A DNA stretch of 64,000 nucleotides from Ostrinia nubilalis (Eukaryota; Arthropoda; Insecta; Lepidoptera; Crambidae), in assembly GCF_963855985.1 (NCBI RefSeq), contig NC_087093.1:11477501-11541500 (forward strand). The letters run 5' to 3'. The notes beneath the pieces are model-generated. The model did no database searches and was not told the DNA's origin. It saw nothing but the letters and a program-made list of their open reading frames with translations. Position numbers and translations under genes: made by a program. Below, piece after piece: positions 1 through 10,955 of this stretch (within the stretch, counting starts at the first letter, position 1; each line of letters begins with the position of its first letter).

Positions 1-1020
1 GTCTTTTACGTACGTACAATGTAATAAAATCTAGCAACTCACTTCAAATCCACTTATAAGTCGAAGGCAACCGCATCGAATTGTAACTTCGCGAGCTTAT
101 GAAATTCTTCGGACGATACAATAAAATAGTAGCATCAATATAATAAACTGAAATAGACATACATTTGACACAAACCGGGTTAACGATATAATTTTTATGC
201 CACGAGCATATAACACTACAATTAAATAACTTTTATATGAAAAAGCTCTCATAAAAAGCTGAAATTTAAAAATACAGAATACCTGTTTCACGTTGTTAGC
301 AATGTCTAATGGTCAAATGGTAAAATGTGATCGTACGCAGTGAAACATTTTAAAACATATTTTAAGATTAAACATAACACCCCTAAAATATTAGATACCT
401 ATGTAACAAATAAATTGACTTTGTCTAAAATAAAAGCGATGGAAAATGTTGATAGGTTGGTTTTCTTGCTGTTTATAGGTAGGTACGTACTTAATACTTA
501 TTATCAAGTAGAAAGGCTACTTTGTGAAGTAACTAAGAACTTAGTTCATAGCATAAAGGCTACTTAGAACATAGTTAAGTATCTGTTACAATATAAAATC
601 TGTTAAGTAAGAAGTCAAACAAATTTTCTGTTAGCAGATCATTAATCAAACTTCTTAGAAACGTTTCAAATCCCCCAAGCGTCCGAATATGAAAGCGCTC
701 TTAAAATATTTTACATCGAGCAAGAGTTAAAATGCTCTATAATTTAATCTCCCATCGTATAAAGTTGCATAGAAAATCTTTTAAGTGCTTAGCTTTTAAA
801 AGTTTGAGTCTGAGTTCGAGCGGGCAAACTGGCTAAGGAAAATATATTGAATTAGGTATGTTATATCAAATTACCTAGATTTTACATATCCTAATTTTAG
901 TGTTTTTAGAAGCTTTTACAGGGTTCTCCAATAAGATGTTTTGGCATGATTTATCATCTTCTTAATAAAAGCAAGACAAAAATTCCAATTGATTAAATTA
1001 GTGTTTGATGTGTATCAAAA
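1..1020. other. AT-rich non-coding stretch
   Basis: No gene, long repeat or structured element was seen. Short open frames on both strands have AT-driven composition and no recognisable motif. Confidence 0.5.
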
Positions 1021-1416
1021 ATGTTTCATCACAACAATGCAGCGATGATAAAAACAAAAGCGTCAGCTATTTCTGACAGTATCTTCATACAAAACAGGGA
1101 CCGTGCCGCCATATTTTTTGGTAAAAACCGTGCTGCCATCTTTTTTATTTCTTGCACAAAGTTTGTGCGGCCTGGCAGGTCAGCAGTCGAGAGAGTTGAG
1201 AACATAAAGAGAGGTTTAGTTTTTGGTTATGTGCTATTTCGGCCAGTTCTGACGGGATGGCTTGAATCTGAATTCAATGCTTTACCTAGAATTGTAAAAG
1301 GGAACAGAGTGAGGATTTCTATCAACGGGGCTTTCTGGGAACTATTGCATTGGTCTAAGATTCGATTTGACGTTTACTTGTATGCTCGGGAGTTATTGCC
1401 TTTCTTTGAGATGTAA
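1021..1416 (+). other. Unrecognised 131-codon open frame
   Basis: An ATG-initiated frame of 131 codons closed by TAA. It has no signal peptide, no repeated motif and no family I recognise. Two imperfect direct copies of 'accgtgc(c/t)gccat' near its start suggest repeat-derived sequence. It is one of the longest open frames outside transposons here, so it is listed, but it is most likely fortuitous. Confidence 0.12.
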
Positions 1417-1554
1417 CGAAGTTATAGTGAAGGGAGGCGTCTAAGTTGCTTCCTAGCAAACGGATATAGATAAACATCTTTCAAACACTTAAAATCCTAA
1501 AAGTAAAATCTTTGCCTAACCAGAGAGAGAGAGAGAAGTACTATGGTAGTGTAA

Positions 1555-1770
1555 GTTTATTTAAACTTTTTAAGGAACATTACACAAATAGACCAACGTT
1601 CAACTGAAACAACATTACCGGATAAAACTGTATCAGACCCCGCCACAGAGCTACGTAATTGTAAAAAATTAAGCAAATCCCTTAATGAACGTCGTAAACG
1701 GGATAAATTGTTGAATTATTTCACTGAGAACGGTTCCAGCTGTATGGGCCAGTTGAAAAAAGCACATTAA
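1555..1770 (+). other. Open frame with a basic, bHLH-like stretch; possible internal exon or relic
   Basis: The frame is open for about 71 codons before TAA at 1768-1770 and has no early ATG, so it could only be coding as an internal or terminal exon. Near the middle it reads LNERRKRDKLLNYFTE, which resembles the basic-helix junction of bHLH-PAS proteins (pattern ERxRRDxLN), with one extra residue. A pyrimidine-rich run ending in AAG at 1574 is a weak splice acceptor. The expected loop and second helix are not seen downstream. It may be coincidence. Confidence 0.15.
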
Positions 1771-3379
1771 GCAAGGCCGAGCAAGACGCCACCTGCCTTG
1801 GTCGTTACCCCCGTTATTGCGTCTGCGAGTGTCCATTTAGTATGCTACCCCATTAAGAGGAATCACGGCCGATAGATATTGCTTCATGGTCTGAAAAGCA
1901 AGCATGTAAAAACAAAAGAGGTTTTTGTGTAGTAGCGCTTCGATATTGTTTTTAGAATGAGGGCTACTGTATTGCTCTAGTCACTAGTAGGCGCTGTTGG
2001 CGACTGATGGGATATTCCAGTATGGAAGCTTTTACACTATTGAGCTTAAATTCAAACAACCCAAGCTATGATCTTGAGTAGGTATAGGTACCATTCCAAC
2101 TAATATTATATTAAATGCCATTTACCACTAATTAGGAAACATTTTTTCCTACAAGTTTATTACCTTTATCATCTGTCATTCTCATAACAGAGGAAATCGA
2201 TCTAGCTTCGATTTCCTGTTTTGTTCTAATTATTTTGGTTGGGCTTGGGCTGGACCTTTAATACCTTTATATTAAACACAAAAGTACTCACAACTTTTTT
2301 TATACTTGGTCACAAATAAGTAAGTGCCTATTAATTATTTCCAAAGTGGGTCTCACTCTAATCCCAGGTCGTTTCCAGGTATTTAAAGAGACAAATAATA
2401 AAAACAACGTAATGCAGGACATTAACCGTAATGGCAAAAATGTTTTCCATTCGTTCATGGATAATTAAAAACTTCGCGCAACAACAATTGTATTTCATAA
2501 CTTGTGCTATAATTCAAAGTTTTAACTCGCATTTCCACAATTAACTGTTGTTGGGCGCTTCCTAAATGTACATTGATTTATAGGGAAGTACATTATAATA
2601 GAAATTAATGAAGGGAAACGTCACTAATTTGCATACACTTAACTGCGCTGAAACCAAAGTTAACTAGAGTGAATTAAATTAAAGCTGATGGTATTTTCCG
2701 TTAGATATCAGTAAAGCTTTTTGATTGATATTCATACCCATCTTGTCCTTCAACTAAGCAGAGCTTATACGAATAATATTCGATGACTAGGCTACGGTCC
2801 CGCATACATAAATGGTATCATTATTATAATATGAATATACATAACCGTCTAAGAATTCGTCTCTAGGTAGGCTATCACTCACATTGGGGTTACAAACTAC
2901 CTAATCTAGTTTTGACGACAAACCCTATTTTATGTAAGTAAATAAATGTCAACGTTATTTCACTCAAGTGAGAGTGTACCTATTTGAAGCTTTATATTCT
3001 TATTCCCAGAATTCACTTTCACTTGACTGACCAGTGACCTGTAACTTGTTTGAATAGGTTCGGACGCCTCTAAGTACCCTCGTGACGAGTACTTGAGACC
3101 TCGATTCGACAAACGTGCCGTAGGGAGTCCTTCAGGAAGGTGAAACGAAGATATACTGGTGGGGGGACAGGTTGGCGAAAACTTTAACGGTAAGTTTAGA
3201 CCTTCCCTAAATATACGTAGAAGGACGAAAAATTTACATTTTGTTTTTTTAATTATTTTTGTAGTGTATTGTTAAAATTGTTATGTATTACAGCATACAA
3301 CTAAGCGAACTAAAGTACTCGTACCTTAATATTAAGTTCAAATCTTTACGCATCTGTGTCACGATGTCACGGATCCGTG
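1771..3379. other. Non-coding stretch, nothing recognised
   Basis: Unique-looking AT-rich DNA. The first 150 bases are GC-richer. No coding, RNA or repeat signature was seen. Confidence 0.45.
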
Positions 3380-3382
3380 ACT

Positions 3383-3527
3383 GTGCTCACCATGAGTTTA
3401 CGTTAGGTGTGCTCGCTAGCGAGTGCGTCAAAAAATTCTATGTAGATTTTAGGTCTTGAAAGTAGCCGCTAGGGGCGCTGTACGCAGTCGCTAGCGAGCA
3501 CACCTAACGTAAAGTCATGGTGAGCAC
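3383..3527. mobile_element. MITE, 'GTGCTCACC' family, copy 1
   Basis: Perfect to near-perfect terminal inverted repeats of about 40 bp start GTGCTCACCATGAG and end with the complement. The trinucleotide ACT flanks both sides (3380-3382 and 3528-3530), a possible target duplication. A subterminal palindrome, GCTCGCTAGCGAG, follows each end. The middle carries the phrase 'agccgctaggggcgctg', shared with the copy near 4.4 kb; this copy lacks about 33 bp of that copy's centre. Non-autonomous DNA transposon of unassigned superfamily. Confidence 0.75.
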
Positions 3528-3926
3528 ACTGTTAAAAGATTATCTTAAAGTTGTTTAGATGCCTCATTCTGTAAACACTTTACTAGGGTTATTGTGGCAG
3601 TCAGTTTATAACTCCTGGCCACAAACGAGTTGTAATAATGTACATTGCAAAAAAAGAATCAGTTTTACTGCCAATAGTGAAAAGAATAACAATTTATTTC
3701 CTATTTCGCAGCGGCTGAAAGCATTTTGCACGACCGCGCTGTCTGCAGCTAACGACTAGCTCTACTAACTGGCCAAAGGCATTGTACGCTGCAGCTTGCA
3801 AAAACAAAGTCATATTGTCTGGCATTTAACCAAAGTTCGTAAAGAAATAAGCTTTATTCACTATAGAATAAACCCGTTATTTTCTTGCTTAAGATAGTAA
3901 AAATCTATATCTTCAAAAGGTCTGAT
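3528..3926. other. Non-coding stretch, nothing recognised
   Basis: AT-rich, with one short fortuitous frame. Nothing supportable was seen. Confidence 0.4.
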
Positions 3927-4113
3927 CATGATGAAATCACTGACTAAATCACTCATCACGAAATCTCAGAAACTACAAGTGATAGGAGTCTCAAATTTTG
4001 CATGGGGCTTCTTTTTACCCGAATGCGCCAGAAGGAGGGTTATTAGAACTTAGGTGCTCACTAAGACGGGAATTTGCAAAATTCCCACGCGTACGAAGTC
4101 GCGTGCGGCCGCT
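3927..4113 (+). mobile_element. Helitron-like 3' end fragment
   Basis: The right end reads ACGCGTACGAAGTCGCG, then GCGGCCGC and CTAG. It is nearly identical to the right ends at 6343 and 50418. A GC-rich hairpin just before CTAG is the form of a Helitron 3' terminus (CTRR). The body shares 'gaaatctcagaaactac' type phrases with the copy near 35.4 kb. Assignment to Helitrons is inference from end structure; no Rep/helicase coding is present. Confidence 0.55.
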
Positions 4114-4420
4114 AGTTTGAAATAAAAGTGAATATGGTTTCTCATGTAGTAGGTACAATAACTATGAAGAAGGCCTTATTGTTAGTAACTCTATATGAAA
4201 TAAAATACGATTATACGAGTATACTACCAAAAATAAACAAGTTAAAACATAAAAGAGAAAAACCTAGACATTATAGTGACTCGTTTTTACGGCAGTTGTT
4301 ATACTTATAAGTCTTGTCAAACTTTATGTGACAAGACCCTAAGTAGCTAAACAAGCTAATTACTCGTACAAAGCATTTCATGCTGCTTCATAAATTAAAA
4401 CAGTAATTAGCGTTACCAGT

Positions 4421-4598
4421 GTGCTTACCATGAGTTTACGTTAGGTGTGCTCGCTAGCGAGAACATCAAAAAACTCTATGAAGATCTTATTTCTTGAAAG
4501 TAGCCGCTAGGGGCGCTGCACAATATGTCATACATTTAAATGTCATTTTTTTACGCAGTCGCTAGCGAGCACACCTAACGTAAACTCATGGTAAGCAC
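4421..4598. mobile_element. MITE, 'GTGCTTACC' family, copy 2
   Basis: Same family as 3383-3527, with inverted ends GTGCTTACCATGAGTTTACG and complement. It is longer (178 bp) because it retains a central AT-rich piece including 'gtcatacattta'. If the end is placed one base further out, CAG flanks both sides. Flank choice is ambiguous, so the duplication length is uncertain. Confidence 0.75.
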
Positions 4599-5307
4599 AC
4601 AGTTATCGTATACAATGACAGTTGATAGCACGTGCAAGGTATGCAAGTGTAACAGTTACTGGTATGTGTAAAACCAAAATCAAAAATCTATCAAAATCTA
4701 TCAAATATTTTACACAGTTTAAACCAATATTCTGGCACTTATAAACCTCAAAAATAATAATAATATAATATGTAGTCCTTAAGGGGCACTTTACCTGAGT
4801 CTCCTTATCTTTTGGGCCCTACCAGCGCTTCGAGACAAAGATAATTATATGGCAAATACTGAGAAGAAACGCTGGAATAAATTCAGTCACCACTAGTTGC
4901 CAGTCATTATTTGAAAAAATAAAAATGAACTAGTAGTAGTATAGAGGTAAAGTACTAAATTGTAATTTCCACATCACGACTCCGCTCAGCTTCGGTTCGT
5001 AAATATTGTTTATTCAAACACATATTTTCTCTCCCCTTTGGTGGAAACCGAGCCTTAGCTTTTAAAAATTTCAGCCAGTTCCATAGACATCGACTTGACA
5101 CCCAAATTAATAAAGTTTAGCTTAATTTAGAAAAGTTAGAACGTGAGACGGAAAATTGTTGGTAAGTTACTTACGGTTTTGTTTACAACTTTTATGAGGG
5201 CATGTGAAGCACATTAATTTTATAGATTATTCTGGAACATAAATTACTCAATTATACGCTTTTTCGTCGGTTTCTATAATCAATAATAATGTAAAAGTGG
5301 ATTACGA
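4599..5307. other. Non-coding stretch, nothing recognised
   Basis: AT-rich unique-looking DNA. No supportable feature. Confidence 0.4.
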
Positions 5308-5314
5308 TATGAGT

Positions 5315-5452
5315 ACTAGGTGGACCGACAATCTGGTGAAGGTCGCGGGAAGAGCCAAGATGCAGGTAGCGCAAGACCGCGTCATTATGGAAATCCTTGG
5401 GGGAGGCCTTTATCCAGCTGCAGTGGACGTCATTTGGCTGAAACGAACGAAC
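5315..5452 (+). mobile_element. 5'-truncated RTE retrotransposon fragment
   Basis: About 138 bp matching the last codons and 3' end of the intact RTE at 24978-28155: the 'RWTD' stretch, then 'gtggacgtcatttggctg' and the tail AAACGAACGA. TATGAGT is repeated on both sides (5308-5314 and 5453-5459), as expected for target-primed insertion. Heavy 5' truncation is typical of RTE copies. A frame that starts in flanking DNA runs into it but is not a gene. Confidence 0.85.
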
Positions 5453-5459
5453 TATGAGT

Positions 5460-5925
5460 TGAGTAATAAAGTAGGTACCTTGTAGGACTTTAATTGAATA
5501 AGTAGTTAAAATAAAGTCAATACCATTACGTATTTTATTAATATTTGCAGTAAAAGCAGTGCTGAGAGCATTTCATGATGAGTTTCATTTGATATGAAGT
5601 CACTCAGGCGATTGCTCTAGTGAAACGAAAGGTATAATTATTAAATTAATTACACGTTTGCAGAGGAAAATATCACATTTACTGATTTCATTGGTATTTT
5701 GATTGTAGATTTTTCTGGTAAATTGTTCAGAGTATGGTTTTGATGCCGCGGGCTTACGGCAACCAGATTGAGGTTCAATATCTACATATTAAAGGCTTTT
5801 ATACTGTCTTTAAGCATGCGATTGTTATCGCTTTTAATATTTATCAAAATTCCAAAATGGTAGTAACCACTAACTTTATAACATTATCTCGCTTTTGCGT
5901 AAGTCTTCTATCTAAATATGTATAA
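5460..5925. other. Non-coding stretch, nothing recognised
   Basis: AT-rich unique-looking DNA with one fortuitous short frame. Confidence 0.4.
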
Positions 5926-6160
5926 CTAGCTTTCCGCCCGCGGCTTCACCCGCGTGGAATTTTGTCTGTCACAAAACTTTATCGCGCGCGTCCCTGTTTC
6001 AAAAACCGGGATAAAAACTATCCTATGTTCTTTCCCGGGACTCAAACTATCTCTATGCCAAATTTCATCAAAATCGGTTGCGAGGTTTAAGCGGGAAAGC
6101 GTAACAGACAGACAGACAGACAGAGTTACTTTCGCATTTATAATATTAGTTGGGATTCAA
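5926..6160 (-). mobile_element. Helitron-like repeat, minus orientation
   Basis: Starts with CTAG followed by the GC-rich hairpin 'cccgcggcttcacccgcg', the complement of the end at 38815. It runs through a (GACA)n microsatellite at about 6108-6124 and closes with 'ctttcgcatttataatatta', a phrase also found at the far end of the element near 19.15 kb. The 70-codon frame inside is a translated repeat, not a host protein. Confidence 0.6.
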
Positions 6161-6346
6161 AGGTGACTGACTGACTGACATAGTGATCTATCAACGCACA
6201 TCCCAAACCATTGGACGGATCGGGCTGAAATTTGGCATGCAGGTAGATGTTATGACGTAGGAATCCACTAAGAAAGGATTTTACGAAACTCAACCCATTA
6301 GGGGGTAAAACGGGATCCACGCGTACGAAGTCGCGGGCGGCCGCTA
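6160..6346 (+). mobile_element. Helitron-like repeat, plus orientation
   Basis: Begins with (GACT)n, runs through 'gggggtaaaacgggatccac' and ends in the hairpin plus CTAG at 6343-6346. It sits back to back with the minus-strand copy on its left. The same right end occurs at 50366-50421. Confidence 0.6.
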
Positions 6347-6452
6347 GTACCTATTATAGTAAACGTAGAAAAACAGGCACGATGGCATCACTAATGCAGT
6401 CTACATCATACCAAGCCCCCCGACATGAGTCGTCGAAGATAGAGCTATTATA

Positions 6453-6918
6453 CAGGGTGGAATTTTGTAATGCCACCTGGAGGGAAAGTATTCTTAATAC
6501 TGTAGATAGAAAATTTCACTCAAAGAAAACATTCCTTTATTTTTGAATAGAAATAGAACTGTATTCAAAGATTTTCAAAAATTTGCTTACCATACCCAGG
6601 GATTGAACCAATTAAAATCTGATAAAAATTACACCCTGTATTTTTATTGCATCGATCGTTGGGGTTAAGTATAAGGATGAAATCTCTCTAACAAAGTTGA
6701 TAAATCAAATGAAAGGAAAACCATGAAATCTTACATTATTTTAATTATTTACAGAAAATTGTATGGCATAGTAGAGAATTTTCAAAAAAAAATCGGAAAT
6801 CTTTGAATGCAGTTCTATTTCTTTAAAAAAATAAGGGAATGTTTTCTTTGAGTAAATTTTTTTATCTACAGTATTAAGAGTACTTTCCCTCCAGGTGGCA
6901 TTACAAAATTCCAGCCTG
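6453..6918. mobile_element. Foldback MITE with TA target duplication
   Basis: Arms of over 100 bp are complementary: left CAGGGTGGAATTTTGTAATG, right its complement ending CCTG. TA flanks both ends (6451-6452 and 6919-6920). TA duplication suggests Tc1/mariner-type mobilisation. The 73-codon minus-strand frame at the right is the arm itself. Confidence 0.7.
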
Positions 6919-7469
6919 TATAATTTGAGTCCGACGATGAATAGAGAGGAATAACTGCACAAATAATAAAGTTGAGTTTTAGTATCTCATTAAAATGCTG
7001 TGATGAATTTAGCGTACTTACAACTAAATAACTGGTTGCCTTATAAAGATCATGCTACGTCAAAGTTTTAAAGAAATTAAAACCCAAGTTTCGTGGTGCT
7101 AAAGTTTCATGAAACATGATAGTTTTCATTTAACCACATAACTTCCTAGCATTAGGTTTTCATGGTTTTTCATAAACTTGACTGAACACTTCATTTGCAT
7201 TAGTGCTAATGTAACCGGTTCTCTCCACGTAGCGTAATCTTGTCAGCCAAATCAAATAGTGATGTCGAAACTCGATAGCTGGTAGTATCGAGTATCGAAG
7301 GTTTTACAATCATATTACTAACGACGTTAATTGTTAAAATCTTTCTTGTAACAAATAGAAGATTACCGGAGTATTGTTATTCTGAAACCATATGTGTGAA
7401 TATTAGCTAATATCTGAAGGCATAATGTTATGTGTTTATTGTGATAATATTTTTAACATTACCTACGGA
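6919..7469. other. Non-coding stretch, nothing recognised
   Basis: AT-rich, with a short run of 'tcgatag/tatcga' phrases near 7270-7300. Nothing else was seen. Confidence 0.4.
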
Positions 7470-7472
7470 ATA

Positions 7473-8859
7473 TAGTCCAGTCAATAAAGCATTATAGATG
7501 GAAAACCGTGGAACACAATTTTTGACTTCGGGACTTTATTTAGACTAGTTAGGAGGTGAACATAGCAAAAGTCCCCGCCCTTAGCCCTTGAGCCGCCGGA
7601 GAGAGGGGAGTTTAAAGGTACCACTTTTCGGTTTTTCGCTTAATCCTCAGAAACTATGCGTCCTAGTGACATGACTACTATGAACCAAAAAAAGCTTATT
7701 CAATTTTATACAGGTGAGATAATCAAGTTTTTCTATATCTTGTATAGTTTTCGCGGCATCTGCTCTAGAAGGTCTGTAATATTGGAAATTTTGTTTTTGT
7801 CTTACATGTTCCCATCATTAGAAAATCGACTAAATCAACATTGAGCTAATATTCTAGACATGCGGGAGTATGTTAAGCCTAGTTCCAGGGAGGGGACTGC
7901 ACCCTGCGTATATTTAGACGAACCACTTGGAGCCACTTTTGACTCCTCATCACTCAAAAAGTACTGTGCATTAACACTTCAAATTTGGCTCATCTGTTGA
8001 GACTTGCAAGATAAACATCAGCTTCAAATTTCATAAACATACCTCAAACGGTTCTTTAGGTATTGACGTCCAAAAATCTACATGGCTGACCTTTGTGACC
8101 AAATTCTAACCACTTCCAGATGACCTTGAAGGGTCAAATTTGGCATCCAGATAGGTAGTTGTGTAAATACAAAGGAACAAATAAAAAATCAGTAAATTTT
8201 AATATTTCACAGGTGATAGATAGATTTTAGTGCCCTAAATGTCGATTTTTGAACGTCAATACCTAAATAACCGTTTGAGGTATATTTATGAAATTTAAAG
8301 CTGATGTTTATCTTGCAAGTCTCAACACATGAGCCAAATTTGAAGTGTTAATGCACAGTACTTTTTGAGTGATGAGGAGTCAAAAGTGGCTCCAAGTGGT
8401 TCGTCTAAATATACGCACGGTGCAGTCCCCTCCCTGGAACTAGGCTTAACATGCTCCCGCATGTCTAGAATATTAGCTCAATGTTGATTTAGTCGATTTT
8501 CTCCTGATGGGAACATGTAAGACAAAAATAAAATTTCCAATATTACAGACCTTCTAGAGCAGATGCCGCGAAAACTATACAAGATATAGAAAAACTTGAC
8601 TATCTCACCTGTAGAAAAGTGAATAAGCTTTTTTTGGTTCATAGTAGTCATGTCACTAGGACGCATAGTTTCCGAGGATTAAGCGAAAAACCGAAAAGTG
8701 GTACCTTTAAGCCCCCCTCTCCCCGCCGGCTTAAGGGCTAAGGGCGGGGACTTTTGCTATGTTCACCTCCTAACTAGTCTAAATAAAGTCCCGAGGTCAG
8801 AAATTGTGTTCCATGGATTTCTCTCTACACCGTCGTTAAAGCATTCATTGACTGGACTA
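7473..8859. mobile_element. 1.39-kb long-arm foldback element, copy A
   Basis: Nearly the whole element is one giant palindrome. Arms of about 600 bp are separated by a spacer of roughly 170 bp. Ends are TAGTCCAGTCAATAAAGCAT and its complement. The trinucleotide ATA flanks both ends (7470-7472 and 8860-8862), giving a 3-bp target duplication. A sister copy lies at 39619-41004. No transposase is encoded. The 62-codon frame found in each arm differs between arms mostly by amino-acid-changing substitutions, so it does not look selected. Superfamily unassigned; 3-bp duplications fit PIF/Harbinger or CACTA types. Confidence 0.85.
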
Positions 8860-9019
8860 ATAGTGGTATCTCAATATTTCAGTATTTCAGTCGACATGGC
8901 TCCAAATCCAAAGTGATCTTTTAGTAACTTATTCGATATCGATTCTTAGCTAGCGTTTTCATGCTTCATGGCGTAAAGGTACTTCTGGACGTGACTTGAA
9001 GCCAAAATTCAAGAACTTT

Positions 9020-9680
9020 TCCCGAATTGTCTCTTGAAAGCATCGGTACTATCGATATGGCATACGATTGCGAGTAATTAACGTCGAATTTCCTGCAGCA
9101 CTAATCGTAGATGGTACGGGCACGGCGGAACGTCAAAGCGCAGCGTTCAAGATTTGCACTGAATGCAAATGCGCCAAGTGTGTCTGATTCAAATCAAACG
9201 TTTACTTGTTTAGAGGGTAATATTTTTTAACATGAACGTTAGAAAAGTGACCCGCACATTAAATTATATAATACCTAATTTGGACTTAGACAAGGAATAG
9301 GTACTATTGTCATAATAAAAGTAAAACGCTCCATTCCTGTGCACTAGCTTTCTCGATTTAGAATTTTTGTCAGGGCACCTTTTATCACTTAAACGTGAGC
9401 CAATTTCCCAAAAGATCGTTTCCCAAACTCTTTCTTGTTAGTCATGTACTATCGATATGACATCGATTTATTCAGTCTTGATAGTAATCTGTCTACTATC
9501 GATATGACGTCTGTTAAATAATGAGTAGGTATCGTCGATTTTTCCGCAGCACTGGTAGATAGTATCGTGACGTCAAAGCGCAGCGTTCAGGGCATGGATG
9601 CAAATGTGCCAAGCGTTCCTGAATCAGATCGGACGCTCACTAAAATAGAGGGCAATATTTTACAACACACGCTTTGAGCG
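9020..9680. repeat. Degenerate tandem duplication with TATCGATA octamers
   Basis: Two related blocks, about 9020-9235 and 9420-9680, share in order: an 'actatcgatatg' phrase, 'gcagcact', 'gacgtcaaagcgcagcgtt' or close variant, 'gcaaatg(c/t)gccaag' and 'gagggyaatattt'. The octamer TATCGATA occurs three times, at about 9050, 9450 and 9494. In flies this octamer is the DREF/BEAF-32 recognition core. Divergence between blocks is high, so the duplication is old. Either a decayed repeat or a regulatory segment. Confidence 0.45.
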
Positions 9681-10023
9681 TGAAACGATGGCTCAGATAC
9701 AAGAATCCTGTGAATATGTTTTTAAGTTACCTACTTAAATATTACATGAACCTTTTAACCGTCTAATACTGACGAAGCTATTTAAAGTACGCTTATTTAT
9801 AAATAGTAATAATGTTTTATTTATGTAGATACGATCTTTAAATGTATAAAATGTGTACCTTGCGTGGGATGACTCACCAGACTGAGGTAATTACGTAGGT
9901 TTACGTTATTTATCATTCACATTGATACATTGGTATAAAATTACCTTTTTCTTCTGATTATCAACTGTCATTTTCATTAGGTAACGGTAAGATGTAACCT
10001 AAATGAGAATTTAGTGAGATTTC

Positions 10024-10955
10024 AACAGTACAAATGCACTCTATCGGTCCGAGCGAGCACGTTCGAGTGATCGTTTCATACCGTTTAAACCTACGAATGT
10101 AACTGTAAGGATTTACTTGTTCACACAAACTACATTGAAGTCTTATATTGGTTACTACTAATCAAAACGGAAATAACCAAGCATTTTTAGTATCAGCCTA
10201 AACTGCTGTTAATAAATCTCAAAAATATGTAGCTCAAATGTACCAAAAGATACACTCTATCAGTCCGAGCGAGCACGTTCGAGTATTCCCGCCGCGTTAT
10301 GTCCCGCGATATTCGACAGTCCCGCACGTGCTGATGCATGCGGCTCTGTAATCCGCTCGCGGCGCATTAGTGACATAATATCTCACCTATCTGAATTTAA
10401 GCGCTTAATAATCATTGCATACCAATTAAATGCCCTTAAATAACCACAAGGATTTATTTATTCACGTAAACTACAATGAAGTTTAATACAATTACAATAA
10501 TAATCAAAAACGATAAAACTGTAGTCTGGTCCGGGAGCACGTAGAATCGCACACTCACTGCGGGCGCCCGTCGCACAGTCGCGACAGCAATACATAATTA
10601 CGCGCGAGCGATAAGGATGGGTAGCTTGGGGTCATTGGACAAAATTCTACGTGCTCCCGGACCAGACTATACAAGTAAGTATTTTTAGTATCAACCTAAA
10701 CCGCTGTTAATAAATCTCAAAAACATACAGCTCAAATGCAACAAAAGATGCACTCTATCAGTCCGAGCGAGCACGTTCGAGTATTCCCGCCGCGTTATGT
10801 CCCGCGATATTCGACAGTCCCGCACGTGCTGATGCATGCGGCTCTGTAATCCGCTCGCGGCGCATTAGTGACGTATCTCACTTACCTATCCTCATAACGA
10901 TGTGTCTGGCATCAATTTGGGCGGTTGATGATCGTTTCATACCTTTATAATTCCT
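10024..10955. repeat. Tandem duplication, about 2.3 units
   Basis: The phrase 'gtccgagcgagcacgttcga' occurs at about 10048, 10265 and 10762. The second and third are followed by nearly identical sequence of over 90 bp ('attcccgccgcgttatgtcc' through 'cggcgcattagtgac') and preceded by shared 'aaataaccacaagg/taaggatttacttg' and 'cctaaac(t/c)gctgttaataaa' phrases. The first copy is truncated and followed by 'gatcgtttcatacc', a phrase that recurs at 10930. The units are GC-richer than surrounding DNA. No coding potential was recognised. Confidence 0.7.
10524..10667. mobile_element. 144-bp MITE inside one duplicated unit
   Basis: Inverted ends GTCTGGTCCGGGAGCACGTA and complement, about 24 bp, with TA on each side (10522-10523 and 10668-10669). 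The equivalent position of the neighbouring duplicated unit (about 10165-10180) lacks it, so the insertion postdates the duplication. TA duplication suggests Tc1/mariner-type mobilisation. Confidence 0.8.

Noticed and set aside
5954..6166. A 70-codon frame containing TDRQTDR.
   Set aside because: Translation of a Helitron-like repeat with a (GACA)n microsatellite.
7656..7844. A 62-codon frame (MRPSDMTTMNQ...) conserved in all four arms of the two 1.39-kb foldback elements.
   Set aside because: Length is kept, but differences between arms are mostly amino-acid changing (for example Y/S/A, I/K, L/G, R/C), as expected without selection. It is arm identity, not a gene.
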